A stretch of DNA of 40,916 bases, taken from positions 1 to 40,916 of the forward strand of contig JALOAH010000040.1 in the NCBI GenBank assembly GCA_023228865.1. The letters are read 5' to 3'. Of this stretch, positions 1 to 8,543 are shown piece after piece (the first letter of the stretch is position 1; every line of letters starts with the position of its first letter). This stretch comes from Porticoccaceae bacterium (GTDB taxonomy: Bacteria; Pseudomonadota; Gammaproteobacteria; Pseudomonadales; Porticoccaceae). A model generated the notes under the pieces. That model did not search any database, had not been told where the DNA came from, and saw nothing but the letters and a program-made list of their open reading frames with translations. The position numbers and the translations under genes are program-made.

Positions 1-99
1 ATGATCCTGGCGCTGCTGGGGGCGATAGTGGCGCAATGGCTACTGGCGGGACTTCATCAGCGCCAGCTGGCTGAAATTACAGGCCGCGCCAGCAAGTAA
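1..99 (+). CDS. C-terminal end of a membrane protein (partial at window edge)
   Basis: An open frame from base 1 reads 32 codons to a TAA at 97-99. The peptide starts MILALLGAIVAQWLLAGL, a hydrophobic stretch that looks like a last transmembrane helix, followed by a short polar tail ending GRASK. The ATG at base 1 is probably an internal methionine, because the piece is too short to be a typical gene and no upstream sequence is visible to show a ribosome binding site. The family cannot be determined from this fragment. Confidence 0.5.
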   Translation: MILALLGAIVAQWLLAGLHQRQLAEITGRASK

Positions 100-164
100 G
101 GGCTTTTCCTGGCCAATTAAAAAGAGACCCCGATGAAGTGGCGCAATAAAAAACTAAAAAATCG

Positions 165-198
165 ATACGACCCCATTTTCAATACGACCCCATTTTCA
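165..198. repeat. 17-bp tandem direct repeat, two perfect copies
   Basis: The unit ATACGACCCCATTTTCA occurs at 165-181 and again at 182-198. The second copy overlaps the last three bases (stop codon) of the permease gene read on the minus strand. A related motif in opposite orientation (AAAAGGGGTCG) lies on the other side of the same gene at 1391-1401 and 1417-1427. Confidence 0.85.
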
Positions 199-1326
199 CT
201 TGCCCACCAACATGGCAGAGGCGTTTTCCATGTTCCCGGCCTCATTCGCCAGCTCGTCATCGAGTTCCTCTTCATGGAGCCATTCCCGCCACACAGCCAG
301 CAACAAAGCCATCAGCACCGGACCGATAAAAAGACCGACCAGCCCCATGGTCTTGACACCACCGATAAGCCCAAAAAAGGTCAACAAAAAAGGCAGCTTG
401 ATCGGCCCGCCCACCAAAGAGGGACGAATGGTCTTGTCGACAATGAACAGCTCGATGGTTCCCCAAGCGAACAACCCAAGACCGGCAAGAGAGTCGCCAC
501 TTCCCACCAGATAGAGGGACACAACGGTAAAAGCCAGCGGCGCACCACCGGGAATCAGCGCCATAAAGCCAGTGACGACGCCAAGAGCGACGGGAGATGG
601 CACACCGGCAATCCAGTAGGCGACACCGAGAATGATGCCTTCGCCAATCGCGATCAGTCCCATGCCAACCACCGTGGCGCTGATGGTAACCGGCACCATC
701 CGTGAAAAGCGCTGCCAGCGCATCGGCAGTATGCGCTCGCCAAGGCGATCGAGCTGCGCCACCAAGTGATGGCCATCACGGCACACAAAGAACAGCGTCA
801 ACAGCATAAACAGCAGCGCCAGCAGGAGGGAAAACACTTTGCCGCCCGTCACCATCAATAGGCGAGAAATATTGCCGAGGTGCTGGCCGCTGACCGCCTG
901 AACCAGCTCACTGACAGCCTGGGGATGGTTCAGGTATTCGTTCCAGAGTTCAGCGAGCCAGACGCCGCCAAAGGGCAAAGCCGCGATCCAAGCCGGAGCC
1001 ACAGCTCCGTGACGATTCGCTTCCAGCAGCCAATCTATCCAGGCATGGGTTTCATGGAGGGCAAAGGAAAACGCCAGGGTCAGAGGTGCGATCAGTACGG
1101 CAAGGATCACCACCATGGCACAGACAGCGGCGAGGGTGTGGTTACCGCCACAGAGACGCAACAAATGCTGGTACAGGGGCCAGCCGGCAAAAGCAATGAT
1201 CAATGCCGCCAGTACGGGAACAATAAAACTGTGGAAGAAATAGATCCCTGCGGCGACAATCAAAAACAGCAACCAGCGGGCGGCTGGATGGGCTGGCAAA
1301 ATCGATGTGGCGGGTGTGGTTTTCAT
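196..1326 (-). CDS. AI-2E family (PerM/YdiK-type) permease
   Basis: This 376-aa polytopic inner-membrane protein has the layout of the AI-2E/PerM family: two hydrophobic helices near residues 17-50, another near 60-90, a polar loop, then a C-terminal helix bundle from about 155 to 350. The conserved family block is visible around ALIPGGAPLAF and the segment with IVDKTIRPSLVGG, followed by a glycine-rich FFGLIGGVKTMGLVGLFIGP stretch. Family members have been linked to autoinducer or small-molecule export and to Na+/H+ antiport, so the substrate is open. The ATG at 1326 opens a sensible N-terminus before the first helix. The C-terminus is acidic (EEELDDELANEAGN). The gene stands alone, with short repeats at both ends. 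Confidence 0.85.
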   Translation of the reverse strand: MKTTPATSILPAHPAARWLLFLIVAAGIYFFHSFIVPVLAALIIAFAGWPLYQHLLRLCGGNHTLAAVCAMVVILAVLIAPLTLAFSFALHETHAWIDWLLEANRHGAVAPAWIAALPFGGVWLAELWNEYLNHPQAVSELVQAVSGQHLGNISRLLMVTGGKVFSLLLALLFMLLTLFFVCRDGHHLVAQLDRLGERILPMRWQRFSRMVPVTISATVVGMGLIAIGEGIILGVAYWIAGVPSPVALGVVTGFMALIPGGAPLAFTVVSLYLVGSGDSLAGLGLFAWGTIELFIVDKTIRPSLVGGPIKLPFLLTFFGLIGGVKTMGLVGLFIGPVLMALLLAVWREWLHEEELDDELANEAGNMENASAMLVGK

Positions 1327-1385
1327 GGCCGCTATTCCATCACAGATTCCGCTCCCTATGGAAGGAATATCGAATCGAATCTAAA

Positions 1386-1427
1386 GGGCTAAAAGGGGTC
1401 GGGCTAAAAGAGGGCTAAAAGGGGTCG
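1386..1427. repeat. Short direct repeats with GGGGTCG core
   Basis: The 16-base unit GGGCTAAAAGGGGTCG is present at 1386-1401 and 1412-1427, with a partial third copy (GGGCTAAAAG) between them. The AAAAGGGGTCG part is close to the reverse complement of the CGACCCCATTTT motif at 168-196. The cluster lies upstream of the permease gene and next to a MITE-like element. Confidence 0.75.
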
Positions 1428-1450
1428 TAACGAAATGGCACTGACACAAC

Positions 1451-1586
1451 CCGGATATTGCGCCAGTTGCCGGAATTTGGCCGGCAAGTGCAATCGGCGG
1501 CAAAGTGTCACCAAGACAAAATACACTGCCGAGCCATTAGATACGTTGAAAACCTGAATCCGGGGGCGTAGTGGCGCAGTATTCGC
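1451..1586. mobile_element. MITE-like intergenic element, copy A
   Basis: This is about 136 bp of non-coding sequence with imperfect terminal inverted repeats: CCGGATATTGCGCC at 1451-1464 and GGCGCAGTATTCGC at 1573-1586 (12 of 14 positions complementary). Inside it is a perfect hairpin, TTGCCGG at 1467-1473 and CCGGCAA at 1481-1487, and a CTGCCGAGC block at 1526-1534. The same blocks in the same order and spacing recur at 18841-18912 and 29257-29375. No coding capacity is seen, so it would be non-autonomous. The remainder of this intergenic stretch (1587-1704) holds nothing I recognise. Confidence 0.6.
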
Positions 1587-1704
1587 GCTGTGCCTTGATT
1601 CCCGCCTGCTCGGTTATGACAAAAATTCTCGCTTTAGTACCAAGTCAGCGCCATTCGCTGGTAACGAATATGGTCAAAAATCCCTATGCGACTTTTTTCT
1701 AATC

Positions 1705-1968
1705 TCAGTCTCTGCGGTTTATGAGGTTGTGAATTTTTATTGCCAGAATCGGCAGCGCCAACAGCAAAGTGACGGCATTGGCGGCGATAATTGCCCCATT
1801 ATGCAGCACCAGCCCATAGCCAAGCCAACAGGCCACGCCAAGACTAAAGAGCAGATACATCCAGAAGGAAATTTCATCCGTCTTGCGGGTGCGCAGGGTC
1901 AAAATGGCCTGGGGCAGAAAAGACAGGGTTGTCAGGCAAGCCGCCACATAACCTATGGTGTCACCCAT
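1705..1968 (-). CDS. SemiSWEET sugar transporter
   Basis: This 87-aa protein has three predicted transmembrane helices (about residues 5-22, 36-55 and 61-80), which is the normal size and topology of bacterial SemiSWEETs. These work as dimers and carry sugars by facilitated diffusion. The PQ-loop signature is present as LSFLPQ in helix 1, followed by the conserved TRKTDEIS loop and a FWMYLLFSLG helix 2. The ATG at 1968 has an AAGGAG sequence six to seven bases upstream and is preferred over a GTG two codons earlier. It lies 86 bp downstream of tex on the same strand and may share its transcript. Confidence 0.9.
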   Translation of the reverse strand: MGDTIGYVAACLTTLSFLPQAILTLRTRKTDEISFWMYLLFSLGVACWLGYGLVLHNGAIIAANAVTLLLALPILAIKIHNLINRRD

Positions 1969-2054
1969 ATTCACTCCTTCATAGAATCCGCTTCCAGACC
2001 TTGGCAGCCCAGAGCCGCCAGCTTATCGCACAACATTATCGCAGCCCCTAAAGG

Positions 2055-4403
2055 CTATTTGTTCTTTTTGGCCATGGCTTGTTGCAATAGCGCCGCCATG
2101 GTGCCGTTGGCATTGGGCTGCGCCGCACCTTGGGATTTTGGTCTGTCGCCGCTGCGGCCTTTGCCGCTGAAAGAACGCTGTTCTGTTTTGGCTCCGCTGC
2201 GTTGCTGGCGGGGCGCGGCGCTCGACTCCTGCCCAGGTTCGTCGCCCATGCGCATGCTGAGGGCGATGCGGTTGCGCGCCACTTCCACTTCCATCACTTT
2301 GACTTTGACAATATCCCCCGCCTTGACCACATCGCGGGGATCTTTAATAAATTTTTCCGCCAGCGCCGAGATATGCACCAGGCCATCCTGATGTACGCCT
2401 ATATCGACAAAGGCGCCAAAGTTGGTGACGTTGGTAACAGTGCCTTCCAGCACCATGCCCGGCGCCAGATCCTTGATGGTTTCAACGCCCTCCATAAAGG
2501 TCGCTGTTTTGAATTCGGGGCGGGGGTCGCGACCGGGTTTTTCGAGCTCGGCGATGATGTCCACCACGGTGGGCAGACCAAAGCGCTCGTCGGTGTATTT
2601 GGCGGGATTGAGTTTGCTGACCAGCGCGCGGTCATTGAGCAGTTTTGACACGGGAAAGCCGGTGTCGGCGACAATTTTTTCCACCACGGAATAAGACTCC
2701 GGGTGCACGGCGGAGCCATCCAGGGGATTGTCGCCGCCGCGAATACGAAGAAAGCCCGCCGCCTGTTCAAAGGTTTTGTCACCGAGACGGGGAACGTCCT
2801 TGAGTTCGCTGCGGCGCTTAAAGGGCCCCCTACTGTCGCGCAGGGCAACGATGTTGTCGGCGATGGTCTGATTGAGGCCGGAGACCCGCCGCAACAGGGA
2901 GGCCGATGCGGTATTCACTTCCACGCCAACGCGGTTTACGCAATCTTCGATAACTGCGTCGAGGCTGCGCGCCAGCTGGGTTTGGCTGACGTCGTGCTGG
3001 TACTGGCCGACACCGATGGATTTGGGATCGATTTTCACCAGTTCCGCCAGGGGATCCTGGAGGCGGCGGCCGATGGAAACAGCGCCGCGAATGGTGACAT
3101 CCAGATCCGGCATTTCCCGCGCGGCATCCGCCGAGGCGGAATAAATAGAGGCGCCGGATTCATTGACCATGACTTTCTGCAGTTTCAGTTCCGGGTGGCG
3201 CTTGATCAAATCCGCTGCCAGCTTGTCGGTCTCCCGGGATGCGGTGCCATTGCCTATGGCGATGAGTTCAATCTGATATTTGCCCGCAAGCGTCGCCAAT
3301 TGGGCGATGGATTGATCCCACTGGTTTTTGGGGGCATGGGGATAAATAACACCGTGATCCATTACTTTGCCGGTCTTGTCGATCACCGCCACCTTGACGC
3401 CGGTGCGAATGCCGGGGTCGAGGGCAATGGTTGCGCGCTGCCCGGCGGGCGCCGCCAATAGTAGATCCTTGAGATTGGCGGCAAAAACGTCGATGGCATC
3501 CTGTTCGGCGCGCTCGCGCAAATCCCCCAGCAGTTCTGTTTCGAGGTGCAATTGCAATTTGATTCGCCAGGTCCAGCGCACCACTTCCTTGAGCCAGGCA
3601 TCCCCAGGACGGCTTTGGTCGCTGATGGCAAAAGCGCTGGCAATCATGGTTTCGCAGGGATGCCCCAAAGCGCCCTCTTCCAGCGCCACATCCACCTTGA
3701 GGGAAAGAAAACCTTCACGGCGACCGCGAAACATCGCCAGGGCGCGGTGGGATGGCACCTTGGCCAAAGGTTCTTTGTGGTCGAAATAATCGCGGAATTT
3801 TTCGCCTTCGCTTTCTTTACCACTGACTACGGTGGCAAACAGCAGCCCATGCTCACTGAGATAGGTTCTTGTTTTGGCAAGCAGATCAGCGTTTTCGGCA
3901 AAGCGCTCCATAAGAATATATTTGGCGCCATCAAGTACCGTCTTACTATCGGTAAAACCCAGCTCAGCGTTGATATAGTTTGCCGCCTCCTCTTCGGGCG
4001 TCAGACTCGGGTTCTCCAGCAGTGCCACCGCCAGGGGTTCGATACCGGCTTCAATAGCGATCTGGCCTTTGGTGCGCCGCTTGGGCTTGTAGGGCAGATA
4101 GAGATCCTCGAGGCGGGTTTTGGTGTCGGCATTGAGAATGTCATTTTTGAGTTCGGGGCTGAGTTTGCCCTGCTCATCGATGCTTTTGAGAATCGCGTCG
4201 CGGCGGTCTTCGAGATCGCGCAGGTAAATCAGGCGCTCGCTGAGATCGCGCAACTGGGTATCATCGAGAGAGCCGGTGATCTCCTTGCGATAGCGGGCAA
4301 TAAAAGGCACGGTGGCGCCGCCATCAAGGAGTTCAACGGTGGCAACCACCTGTTTTTCGGCGATGGCGAGCTCTTCGGCAATACGTTGGAAAATAGACTT
4401 CAT
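2055..4403 (-). CDS. tex: Tex, RNA-binding transcription accessory protein
   Basis: The 782-aa product matches Tex in length and domain order. It has an N-terminal helical Tex domain (about 1-190), a YqgF/RNase H-like fold beginning near residue 326 ([17 protein letters not shown]), helix-hairpin-helix motifs in the 480-570 region, and a C-terminal S1 RNA-binding domain at about 648-720 ([20 protein letters not shown]). A basic, low-complexity tail ends in KNK. Tex binds nucleic acid and influences transcription and expression of some virulence and toxin genes in other bacteria; its molecular role remains loosely defined. The ATG at 4403 is chosen; a TTG two codons upstream lies closer to the AGGA sequence and cannot be excluded. 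It is transcribed away from fumC. Confidence 0.95.
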   Translation of the reverse strand: MKSIFQRIAEELAIAEKQVVATVELLDGGATVPFIARYRKEITGSLDDTQLRDLSERLIYLRDLEDRRDAILKSIDEQGKLSPELKNDILNADTKTRLEDLYLPYKPKRRTKGQIAIEAGIEPLAVALLENPSLTPEEEAANYINAELGFTDSKTVLDGAKYILMERFAENADLLAKTRTYLSEHGLLFATVVSGKESEGEKFRDYFDHKEPLAKVPSHRALAMFRGRREGFLSLKVDVALEEGALGHPCETMIASAFAISDQSRPGDAWLKEVVRWTWRIKLQLHLETELLGDLRERAEQDAIDVFAANLKDLLLAAPAGQRATIALDPGIRTGVKVAVIDKTGKVMDHGVIYPHAPKNQWDQSIAQLATLAGKYQIELIAIGNGTASRETDKLAADLIKRHPELKLQKVMVNESGASIYSASADAAREMPDLDVTIRGAVSIGRRLQDPLAELVKIDPKSIGVGQYQHDVSQTQLARSLDAVIEDCVNRVGVEVNTASASLLRRVSGLNQTIADNIVALRDSRGPFKRRSELKDVPRLGDKTFEQAAGFLRIRGGDNPLDGSAVHPESYSVVEKIVADTGFPVSKLLNDRALVSKLNPAKYTDERFGLPTVVDIIAELEKPGRDPRPEFKTATFMEGVETIKDLAPGMVLEGTVTNVTNFGAFVDIGVHQDGLVHISALAEKFIKDPRDVVKAGDIVKVKVMEVEVARNRIALSMRMGDEPGQESSAAPRQQRSGAKTEQRSFSGKGRSGDRPKSQGAAQPNANGTMAALLQQAMAKKNK

Positions 4404-4557
4404 GGACAACTGATCCTGGACAATAACGAGAGAATGACAACAGGGGCGGGATTATGGCGCAGGCTATCCCTCCATAACAGCCCCTTTATCCAGAAAAGAG
4501 CATTTCACGTCTTTCAGGCCTGCTACACTCAAGCAAGAGATTTTGAGGAGCAAGACA

Positions 4558-5931
4558 ATGGCAACCTTCCGTGACGAAAAAGACAGCCTGGGCACAGTTC
4601 AGGTGCCAGAAAATGCCCTTTACAAAGCGCAAACCCAGCGGGCGGTGGACAACTTTCCCATCAGCGGCCTGGTGATGCCAGCGGGGTTTATCAAGGCCGT
4701 GGTAATAATCAAACGAGCAGCCGCCAGGGTGAACTGCGAACTGGGACTGCTCGATGCCGATACTGCCAGCGCCATTTGCGCGGCCGCCGACAGCCTTGAC
4801 GACGATGACTACCGACACCAGTTCCCCGTGGATGTTTTTCAGACCGGCTCCGGCACCAGCACCAATATGAATGTTAATGAAGTGCTCGCCACAATGGCAT
4901 CACAGCGGCTGGCCGCTAAGGCTATAAGCGTCAACCCCAACGACCATCTCAATATGGGGCAGAGCAGCAATGACGTCATTCCCACCGCCATTCAGGTTTC
5001 AGCGGTTATGGCGTTGCAGGCAAAACTGCTGCCAGCACTGCAACACCTGGCTGCAATCATCGACGACAAAGGTCAACGTCAGGGCGACGTGGTGAAAACC
5101 GGTCGCACCCATTTGATGGACGCCATGCCGCTAACCCTGGCGCAGGAACTCTCCGGCTGGGGGTTTCAGATACGCCAAGGTATCGCTCGCATAGAGTCCA
5201 GCCTGCCGCGACTTTATGCCCTGCCCCAGGGCGGCACTGCGGTGGGCACTGGCATTAACGCCCACCCGGAGTTTGGCGACAGAATCGCCGCTGAACTGGC
5301 GAAAATAACAGAATTACCCTTTGTCAAAAGCGGCAATTTTTTTGCCGGTCTCAGCTCCCAGGATATTTCCGTAGAACTCTCTGGCCAACTGCGCACCGTC
5401 GCTGTCAGCCTGATGAAAATCAGCAACGATTTGCGCTGGATGAACAGCGGCCCCCTGGCGGGGCTGGGGGAAATTGAACTGCAAGCCCTGCAACCCGGCA
5501 GCAGTATTATGCCCGGCAAGGTCAACCCGGTGATTCCCGAAGCGGTGGCCATGGTCGCCGCCCAGGTGATGGGCAATGATGCCACCATCGCCATTGGCGG
5601 ACAGTCCGGCAATTTTCAGCTCAATGTGATGCTGCCGGTGATTGCCTATAACCTGTTGCAAAGTGTTGAATTATTGGCCAACTGCGCGCGACTGCTGGCG
5701 GACAACGCCATCGCCACTTTTAAGGTTCGTCAGAAAAACCTCGACAAAGCCCTGGCACTGAACCCCATACTGGTCACCGCCTTGAACCCGATTATCGGTT
5801 ATTCAAAGGCGGCAGAAATCGCCAAGGCCGCCTATCAACAGCAACGCCCCATTGTCGATGTGGCCGCAGAGATGTGTGATTTGAGCAGAAATGAGCTGGA
5901 AAAATTATTGAATCCCGCCACTCTGACCTGA
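4558..5931 (+). CDS. fumC: Class II fumarate hydratase
   Basis: The 457-aa protein interconverts fumarate and malate in the TCA cycle as an iron-independent homotetramer in the cytosol. Family landmarks are all present: GSGTSTNMNVNEV near residue 97, TGRTHLMDAMP near 181 with the catalytic-site histidine, and the superfamily signature GSSIMPGKVNP near 315. The start at ATG 4558 is fixed by GAGGAG at 4545-4550; an in-frame TTG at 4543 overlaps that site and is unlikely. The gene faces away from tex and converges on hisA, with a short hairpin between them. Length is standard for the family. Confidence 0.95.
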   Translation: MATFRDEKDSLGTVQVPENALYKAQTQRAVDNFPISGLVMPAGFIKAVVIIKRAAARVNCELGLLDADTASAICAAADSLDDDDYRHQFPVDVFQTGSGTSTNMNVNEVLATMASQRLAAKAISVNPNDHLNMGQSSNDVIPTAIQVSAVMALQAKLLPALQHLAAIIDDKGQRQGDVVKTGRTHLMDAMPLTLAQELSGWGFQIRQGIARIESSLPRLYALPQGGTAVGTGINAHPEFGDRIAAELAKITELPFVKSGNFFAGLSSQDISVELSGQLRTVAVSLMKISNDLRWMNSGPLAGLGEIELQALQPGSSIMPGKVNPVIPEAVAMVAAQVMGNDATIAIGGQSGNFQLNVMLPVIAYNLLQSVELLANCARLLADNAIATFKVRQKNLDKALALNPILVTALNPIIGYSKAAEIAKAAYQQQRPIVDVAAEMCDLSRNELEKLLNPATLT

Positions 5932-5970
5932 AGGATTTTAGAGGTGCCCTTCAGTCAGCTTGGCGGAATA

Positions 5971-5988
5971 CGGCAATCTTGATTGCCG
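5971..5988. terminator. Hairpin between convergent fumC and hisA
   Basis: CGGCAATC and GATTGCCG at 5971-5978 and 5981-5988 form a perfect short stem in the 69-bp space between the two convergent stop codons. There is no strong T tract on either side, so termination would be weak or bidirectional; the position is the main support. Confidence 0.35.
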
Positions 5989-6000
5989 CGTTAATAGCCA

Positions 6001-6744
6001 TCAATTTTTAACGAAGAAGGCGTCGCAGTACGCCTGGGACTCTTCAAGATTTAAGGTGCCTTCATAGATGGCGCGACCCGTAATTGCGCCGAGAATACCC
6101 TTGTCGGCAACTGCACAAAGGGCTTTGATGTCGTCGATATTGGTAATGCCGCCAGAGGCAATCACCGGAATCGATGAGGCCTGCGCCATAGCAACCGTGG
6201 CCTCGACATTGACCCCCTGCATCATGCCATCGCGGTCGATATCTGTGTAGACAATGGCGGTGACGCCGTCCGTTTCGAACTTTTTCGCCAGCTCTGTGGC
6301 TTTAATCTCAGACACTTCAGCCCAGCCATCGGTGGCCACCAGGCCGTTTTTGGCATCGAGGCCAACGATGATATGACCGCGAAAATCACGGCAGGCCTCT
6401 TCGACAAACACCGGGTTTTTAACGGCAGAGGTGCCGAGAATGACATAGTTAACACCGGCTTCCAGATAGGACTCGATGGTGGCTATAGAGCGAATGCCGC
6501 CACCAATCTGGATCGGCAAGTCGGGAAATTCGTGGGCAATCGCCCGCACCACATGGCCGTTCACCGGCTCACCGGCAAAGGCGCCGTTAAGATCCACCAG
6601 GTGGAGACGGCGAGCGCCCTTTTCCACCCACTGACGCGCCATATCTACCGGGTTGGTTGAAAATACGGTGGAGTCGTCCATACGCCCCTGGCGCAGGCGA
6701 ACACATTCACCGTCCTTAAGGTCGATGGCAGGAATGATCAGCAT
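6001..6744 (-). CDS. hisA: Phosphoribosylformimino-5-aminoimidazole carboxamide ribotide isomerase
   Basis: This 247-aa TIM-barrel enzyme isomerises ProFAR to PRFAR, the fourth step of histidine synthesis. The N-terminal [17 protein letters not shown] carries the first catalytic aspartate, and the second appears in the C-terminal half within [13 protein letters not shown]. Phosphate-binding glycines are visible in QIGGGIRS and IASGGI. It is the last gene of a hisB-hisH-hisA run with 12 bp between hisH and hisA. In many gammaproteobacteria hisF follows hisA directly, but here the next gene is the convergent fumC. Confidence 0.96.
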   Translation of the reverse strand: MLIIPAIDLKDGECVRLRQGRMDDSTVFSTNPVDMARQWVEKGARRLHLVDLNGAFAGEPVNGHVVRAIAHEFPDLPIQIGGGIRSIATIESYLEAGVNYVILGTSAVKNPVFVEEACRDFRGHIIVGLDAKNGLVATDGWAEVSEIKATELAKKFETDGVTAIVYTDIDRDGMMQGVNVEATVAMAQASSIPVIASGGITNIDDIKALCAVADKGILGAITGRAIYEGTLNLEESQAYCDAFFVKN

Positions 6745-6756
6745 AAAAAACCTCGT

Positions 6757-7407
6757 TTATTCGCCGCGCCAGTTAACAAAATTCTTTAATAATTGTAGAC
6801 CAGCGGTATGGCTTTTTTCAGGGTGAAACTGCACGGCAAAGAGATTGCCGTGGGCAAGAGCAGCGCTAAAATCATTGCCGTAATGGCAGGTGGCGGCGGT
6901 AATATCAGAACCGGCATCGACAAAATAGCTGTGGACAAAATAGAAGCGTTCGTCCTGATCGATGCCCCGCCACATGGGGTGATCGACAACCTGGTGAACC
7001 TGGTTCCAGCCCATATGGGGCACCTTGATTCTGCTGCCATCGCTGTCGATGCGATTGCGTTCAAAATGGCGCACTTGACCGGGAAAAATCCCTAAACAGT
7101 CGACACCGCCGTTCTCTTCGCTTCTGGTCATCAGCGCCTGCATGCCGACGCAGATGCCAAACACCGGCTTTTCGTTGATGGCTTTTTTGACCGCCTGATC
7201 GAAACCGCCGTCGAGAATGCTGGCCATACAGTCGCGAATGGCGCCAACACCGGGAAATACCACGCGGTCGGCTTCGGCAATCTCGTTTTTATCGGAGGTC
7301 ACCACAATTTCAGCCCTGGGGGCAACGGTTTCAAAGGCTTTTTGTACAGAGTGCAGGTTCCCCATGCCGTAATCGATAACGGCAATGCGGATTCTAAAAT
7401 CGGTCAT
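6757..7407 (-). CDS. hisH: Imidazole glycerol phosphate synthase, glutaminase subunit
   Basis: This 216-aa class I glutamine amidotransferase supplies ammonia to HisF for making imidazole glycerol phosphate and AICAR. The nucleophile lies in [11 protein letters not shown] and the catalytic His-Glu pair in AVQFHPEKS near the C-terminus. The N-terminal [14 protein letters not shown] is typical. The ATG at 7407 follows the hisB stop by three bases, so the two are probably translationally coupled. Its partner HisF is not in this window. Confidence 0.96.
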   Translation of the reverse strand: MTDFRIRIAVIDYGMGNLHSVQKAFETVAPRAEIVVTSDKNEIAEADRVVFPGVGAIRDCMASILDGGFDQAVKKAINEKPVFGICVGMQALMTRSEENGGVDCLGIFPGQVRHFERNRIDSDGSRIKVPHMGWNQVHQVVDHPMWRGIDQDERFYFVHSYFVDAGSDITAATCHYGNDFSAALAHGNLFAVQFHPEKSHTAGLQLLKNFVNWRGE

Positions 7408-7410
7408 TGA

Positions 7411-8028
7411 CTAGAGACTTCCCTTGGTTGAGGGCATTACACCGGCCATACGCGGATCTGGCTCTGCAGCCATTCTCAGCGCGCGGCCAAATGCCTTGAA
7501 TATGGTTTCTATCTGGTGGTGTGCGTTGGCGCCGCGGAGATTATCAATATGTAATGTGACACCCGCATGATTGACAAACCCCTGAAAGAACTCATAAGTC
7601 AATTGCAAATCGAAGGTTCCGACATTGCCCCTGGTGAAATCCACATGCATTTCCAGACCGGGGCGGCCGGAAAAGTCGATAACCACCCGGGACAGCGCTT
7701 CGTCCAGGGGCACATAGGCATGGCCGTAGCGACGAATGCCCTTCCTGTCGCCAATGGCTTTGGCAACGGCCTGACCCAGGGTAATGCCTATATCTTCAAC
7801 CGTGTGGTGATCGTCGATGTGGGTATCGCCATCGGCGTCGATGTCGAGATCCACCAGGCCGTGCCTGGCAATCTGGTCGAGCATATGCTCGAGAAAAGGA
7901 ACGCCAGTGCTGAATTTTGCCGCACCTGTGCCATCCAGATTCACCGTTACGCTTACCTTGGTTTCCAGGGTATCTCTTTTGATGGTTGCGGTGCGCGCTG
8001 AGGCTGATGATGAAATTTGTGCAGACAT
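7411..8028 (-). CDS. hisB: Imidazoleglycerol-phosphate dehydratase (monofunctional)
   Basis: The 205-aa protein catalyses the dehydration of imidazole glycerol phosphate. It is the monofunctional form, without the N-terminal histidinol-phosphatase domain found in enterobacteria. Metal-binding signatures [13 protein letters not shown] and, further on, [13 protein letters not shown] are both present, together with [13 protein letters not shown]. The ATG at 8028 gives [20 protein letters not shown], a normal start; the frame remains open further upstream but lacks conserved sequence. It heads the hisBHA run and is divergent from the small secreted protein gene at 8139. Confidence 0.95.
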   Translation of the reverse strand: MSAQISSSASARTATIKRDTLETKVSVTVNLDGTGAAKFSTGVPFLEHMLDQIARHGLVDLDIDADGDTHIDDHHTVEDIGITLGQAVAKAIGDRKGIRRYGHAYVPLDEALSRVVIDFSGRPGLEMHVDFTRGNVGTFDLQLTYEFFQGFVNHAGVTLHIDNLRGANAHHQIETIFKAFGRALRMAAEPDPRMAGVMPSTKGSL

Positions 8029-8138
8029 GGCGATGTACCTTTTCAAGCGAGGCGCCATTATACGGCGACAAGCGCCAGTCTTCCACAAAACAGCATTCTG
8101 ACGTAGACTTGCCCCGTTTTTGCATCCACCGGCAGCAA

Positions 8139-8417
8139 ATGACAAGGCACCGCAACCTATCCTTAATTGGAATACTGATCCTTACCACGTTATTGTGGGG
8201 AACAGTGGTGGCCGCTCACCAGCATCTGGATCTGCAACACGCAGAGTTCAAGCACGAACTCTGCGACGCCTGCCTGCTTCCCCATGCCGCCAACACCCCT
8301 CTGGAAGCGCCACAGATCCCTGTTGCCGCCCCGGTTCGCCATCTTCACCAATCCCTGACCTGCAGCCATAGCGGCGAATTTATCCCCGCCTACCTTGGCC
8401 GTGCCCCGCCTCTCTGA
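8139..8417 (+). CDS. Small secreted His/Cys-rich protein, possible metal-binding partner of the receptor
   Basis: This 92-aa protein begins with a signal-peptide-like segment ([20 protein letters not shown]). The mature part is rich in histidine and has a CDACL motif in [20 protein letters not shown], plus [12 protein letters not shown] near the end. Such a pattern suits periplasmic metal binding, but I do not recognise a named family; it resembles the small DUF2946-like proteins often seen beside metal receptors. It lies 126 bp upstream of a TonB-dependent receptor on the same strand and may be cotranscribed. No clear Shine-Dalgarno is visible before the ATG, which lowers confidence in the exact start. 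Confidence 0.65.
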   Translation: MTRHRNLSLIGILILTTLLWGTVVAAHQHLDLQHAEFKHELCDACLLPHAANTPLEAPQIPVAAPVRHLHQSLTCSHSGEFIPAYLGRAPPL

Positions 8418-8465
8418 TTTTCCTGTCACCACAATCTGAAGCAAAGCAATCAACAGCCACTGCGC

Positions 8466-8480
8466 TGCGTTTTTAACGCA
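8466..8480. promoter_or_regulatory. Short palindrome upstream of the receptor gene
   Basis: TGCGTT and AACGCA flank TTT, a perfect dyad located 63 bp before the receptor ATG. It could be an operator half-site pair or a small mRNA hairpin. It does not match the Zur box I know, so no regulator is assigned. Confidence 0.3.
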
Positions 8481-8543
8481 ACCAAAAACTGTTCCAGCGC
8501 TTTGCAAAAAAACCGTTTTATTCCAATTCAGGAAAATATAGAG

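Noticed and set aside
3546..4574. 342-codon plus-strand open frame opposite tex
   Set aside because: It is antisense to tex and runs into the fumC start without a supported start or family signature.
8466..8480. Zur box upstream of the receptor
   Set aside because: The palindrome TGCGTTTTTAACGCA does not match the Zur consensus I know; it is listed only as an unassigned dyad.
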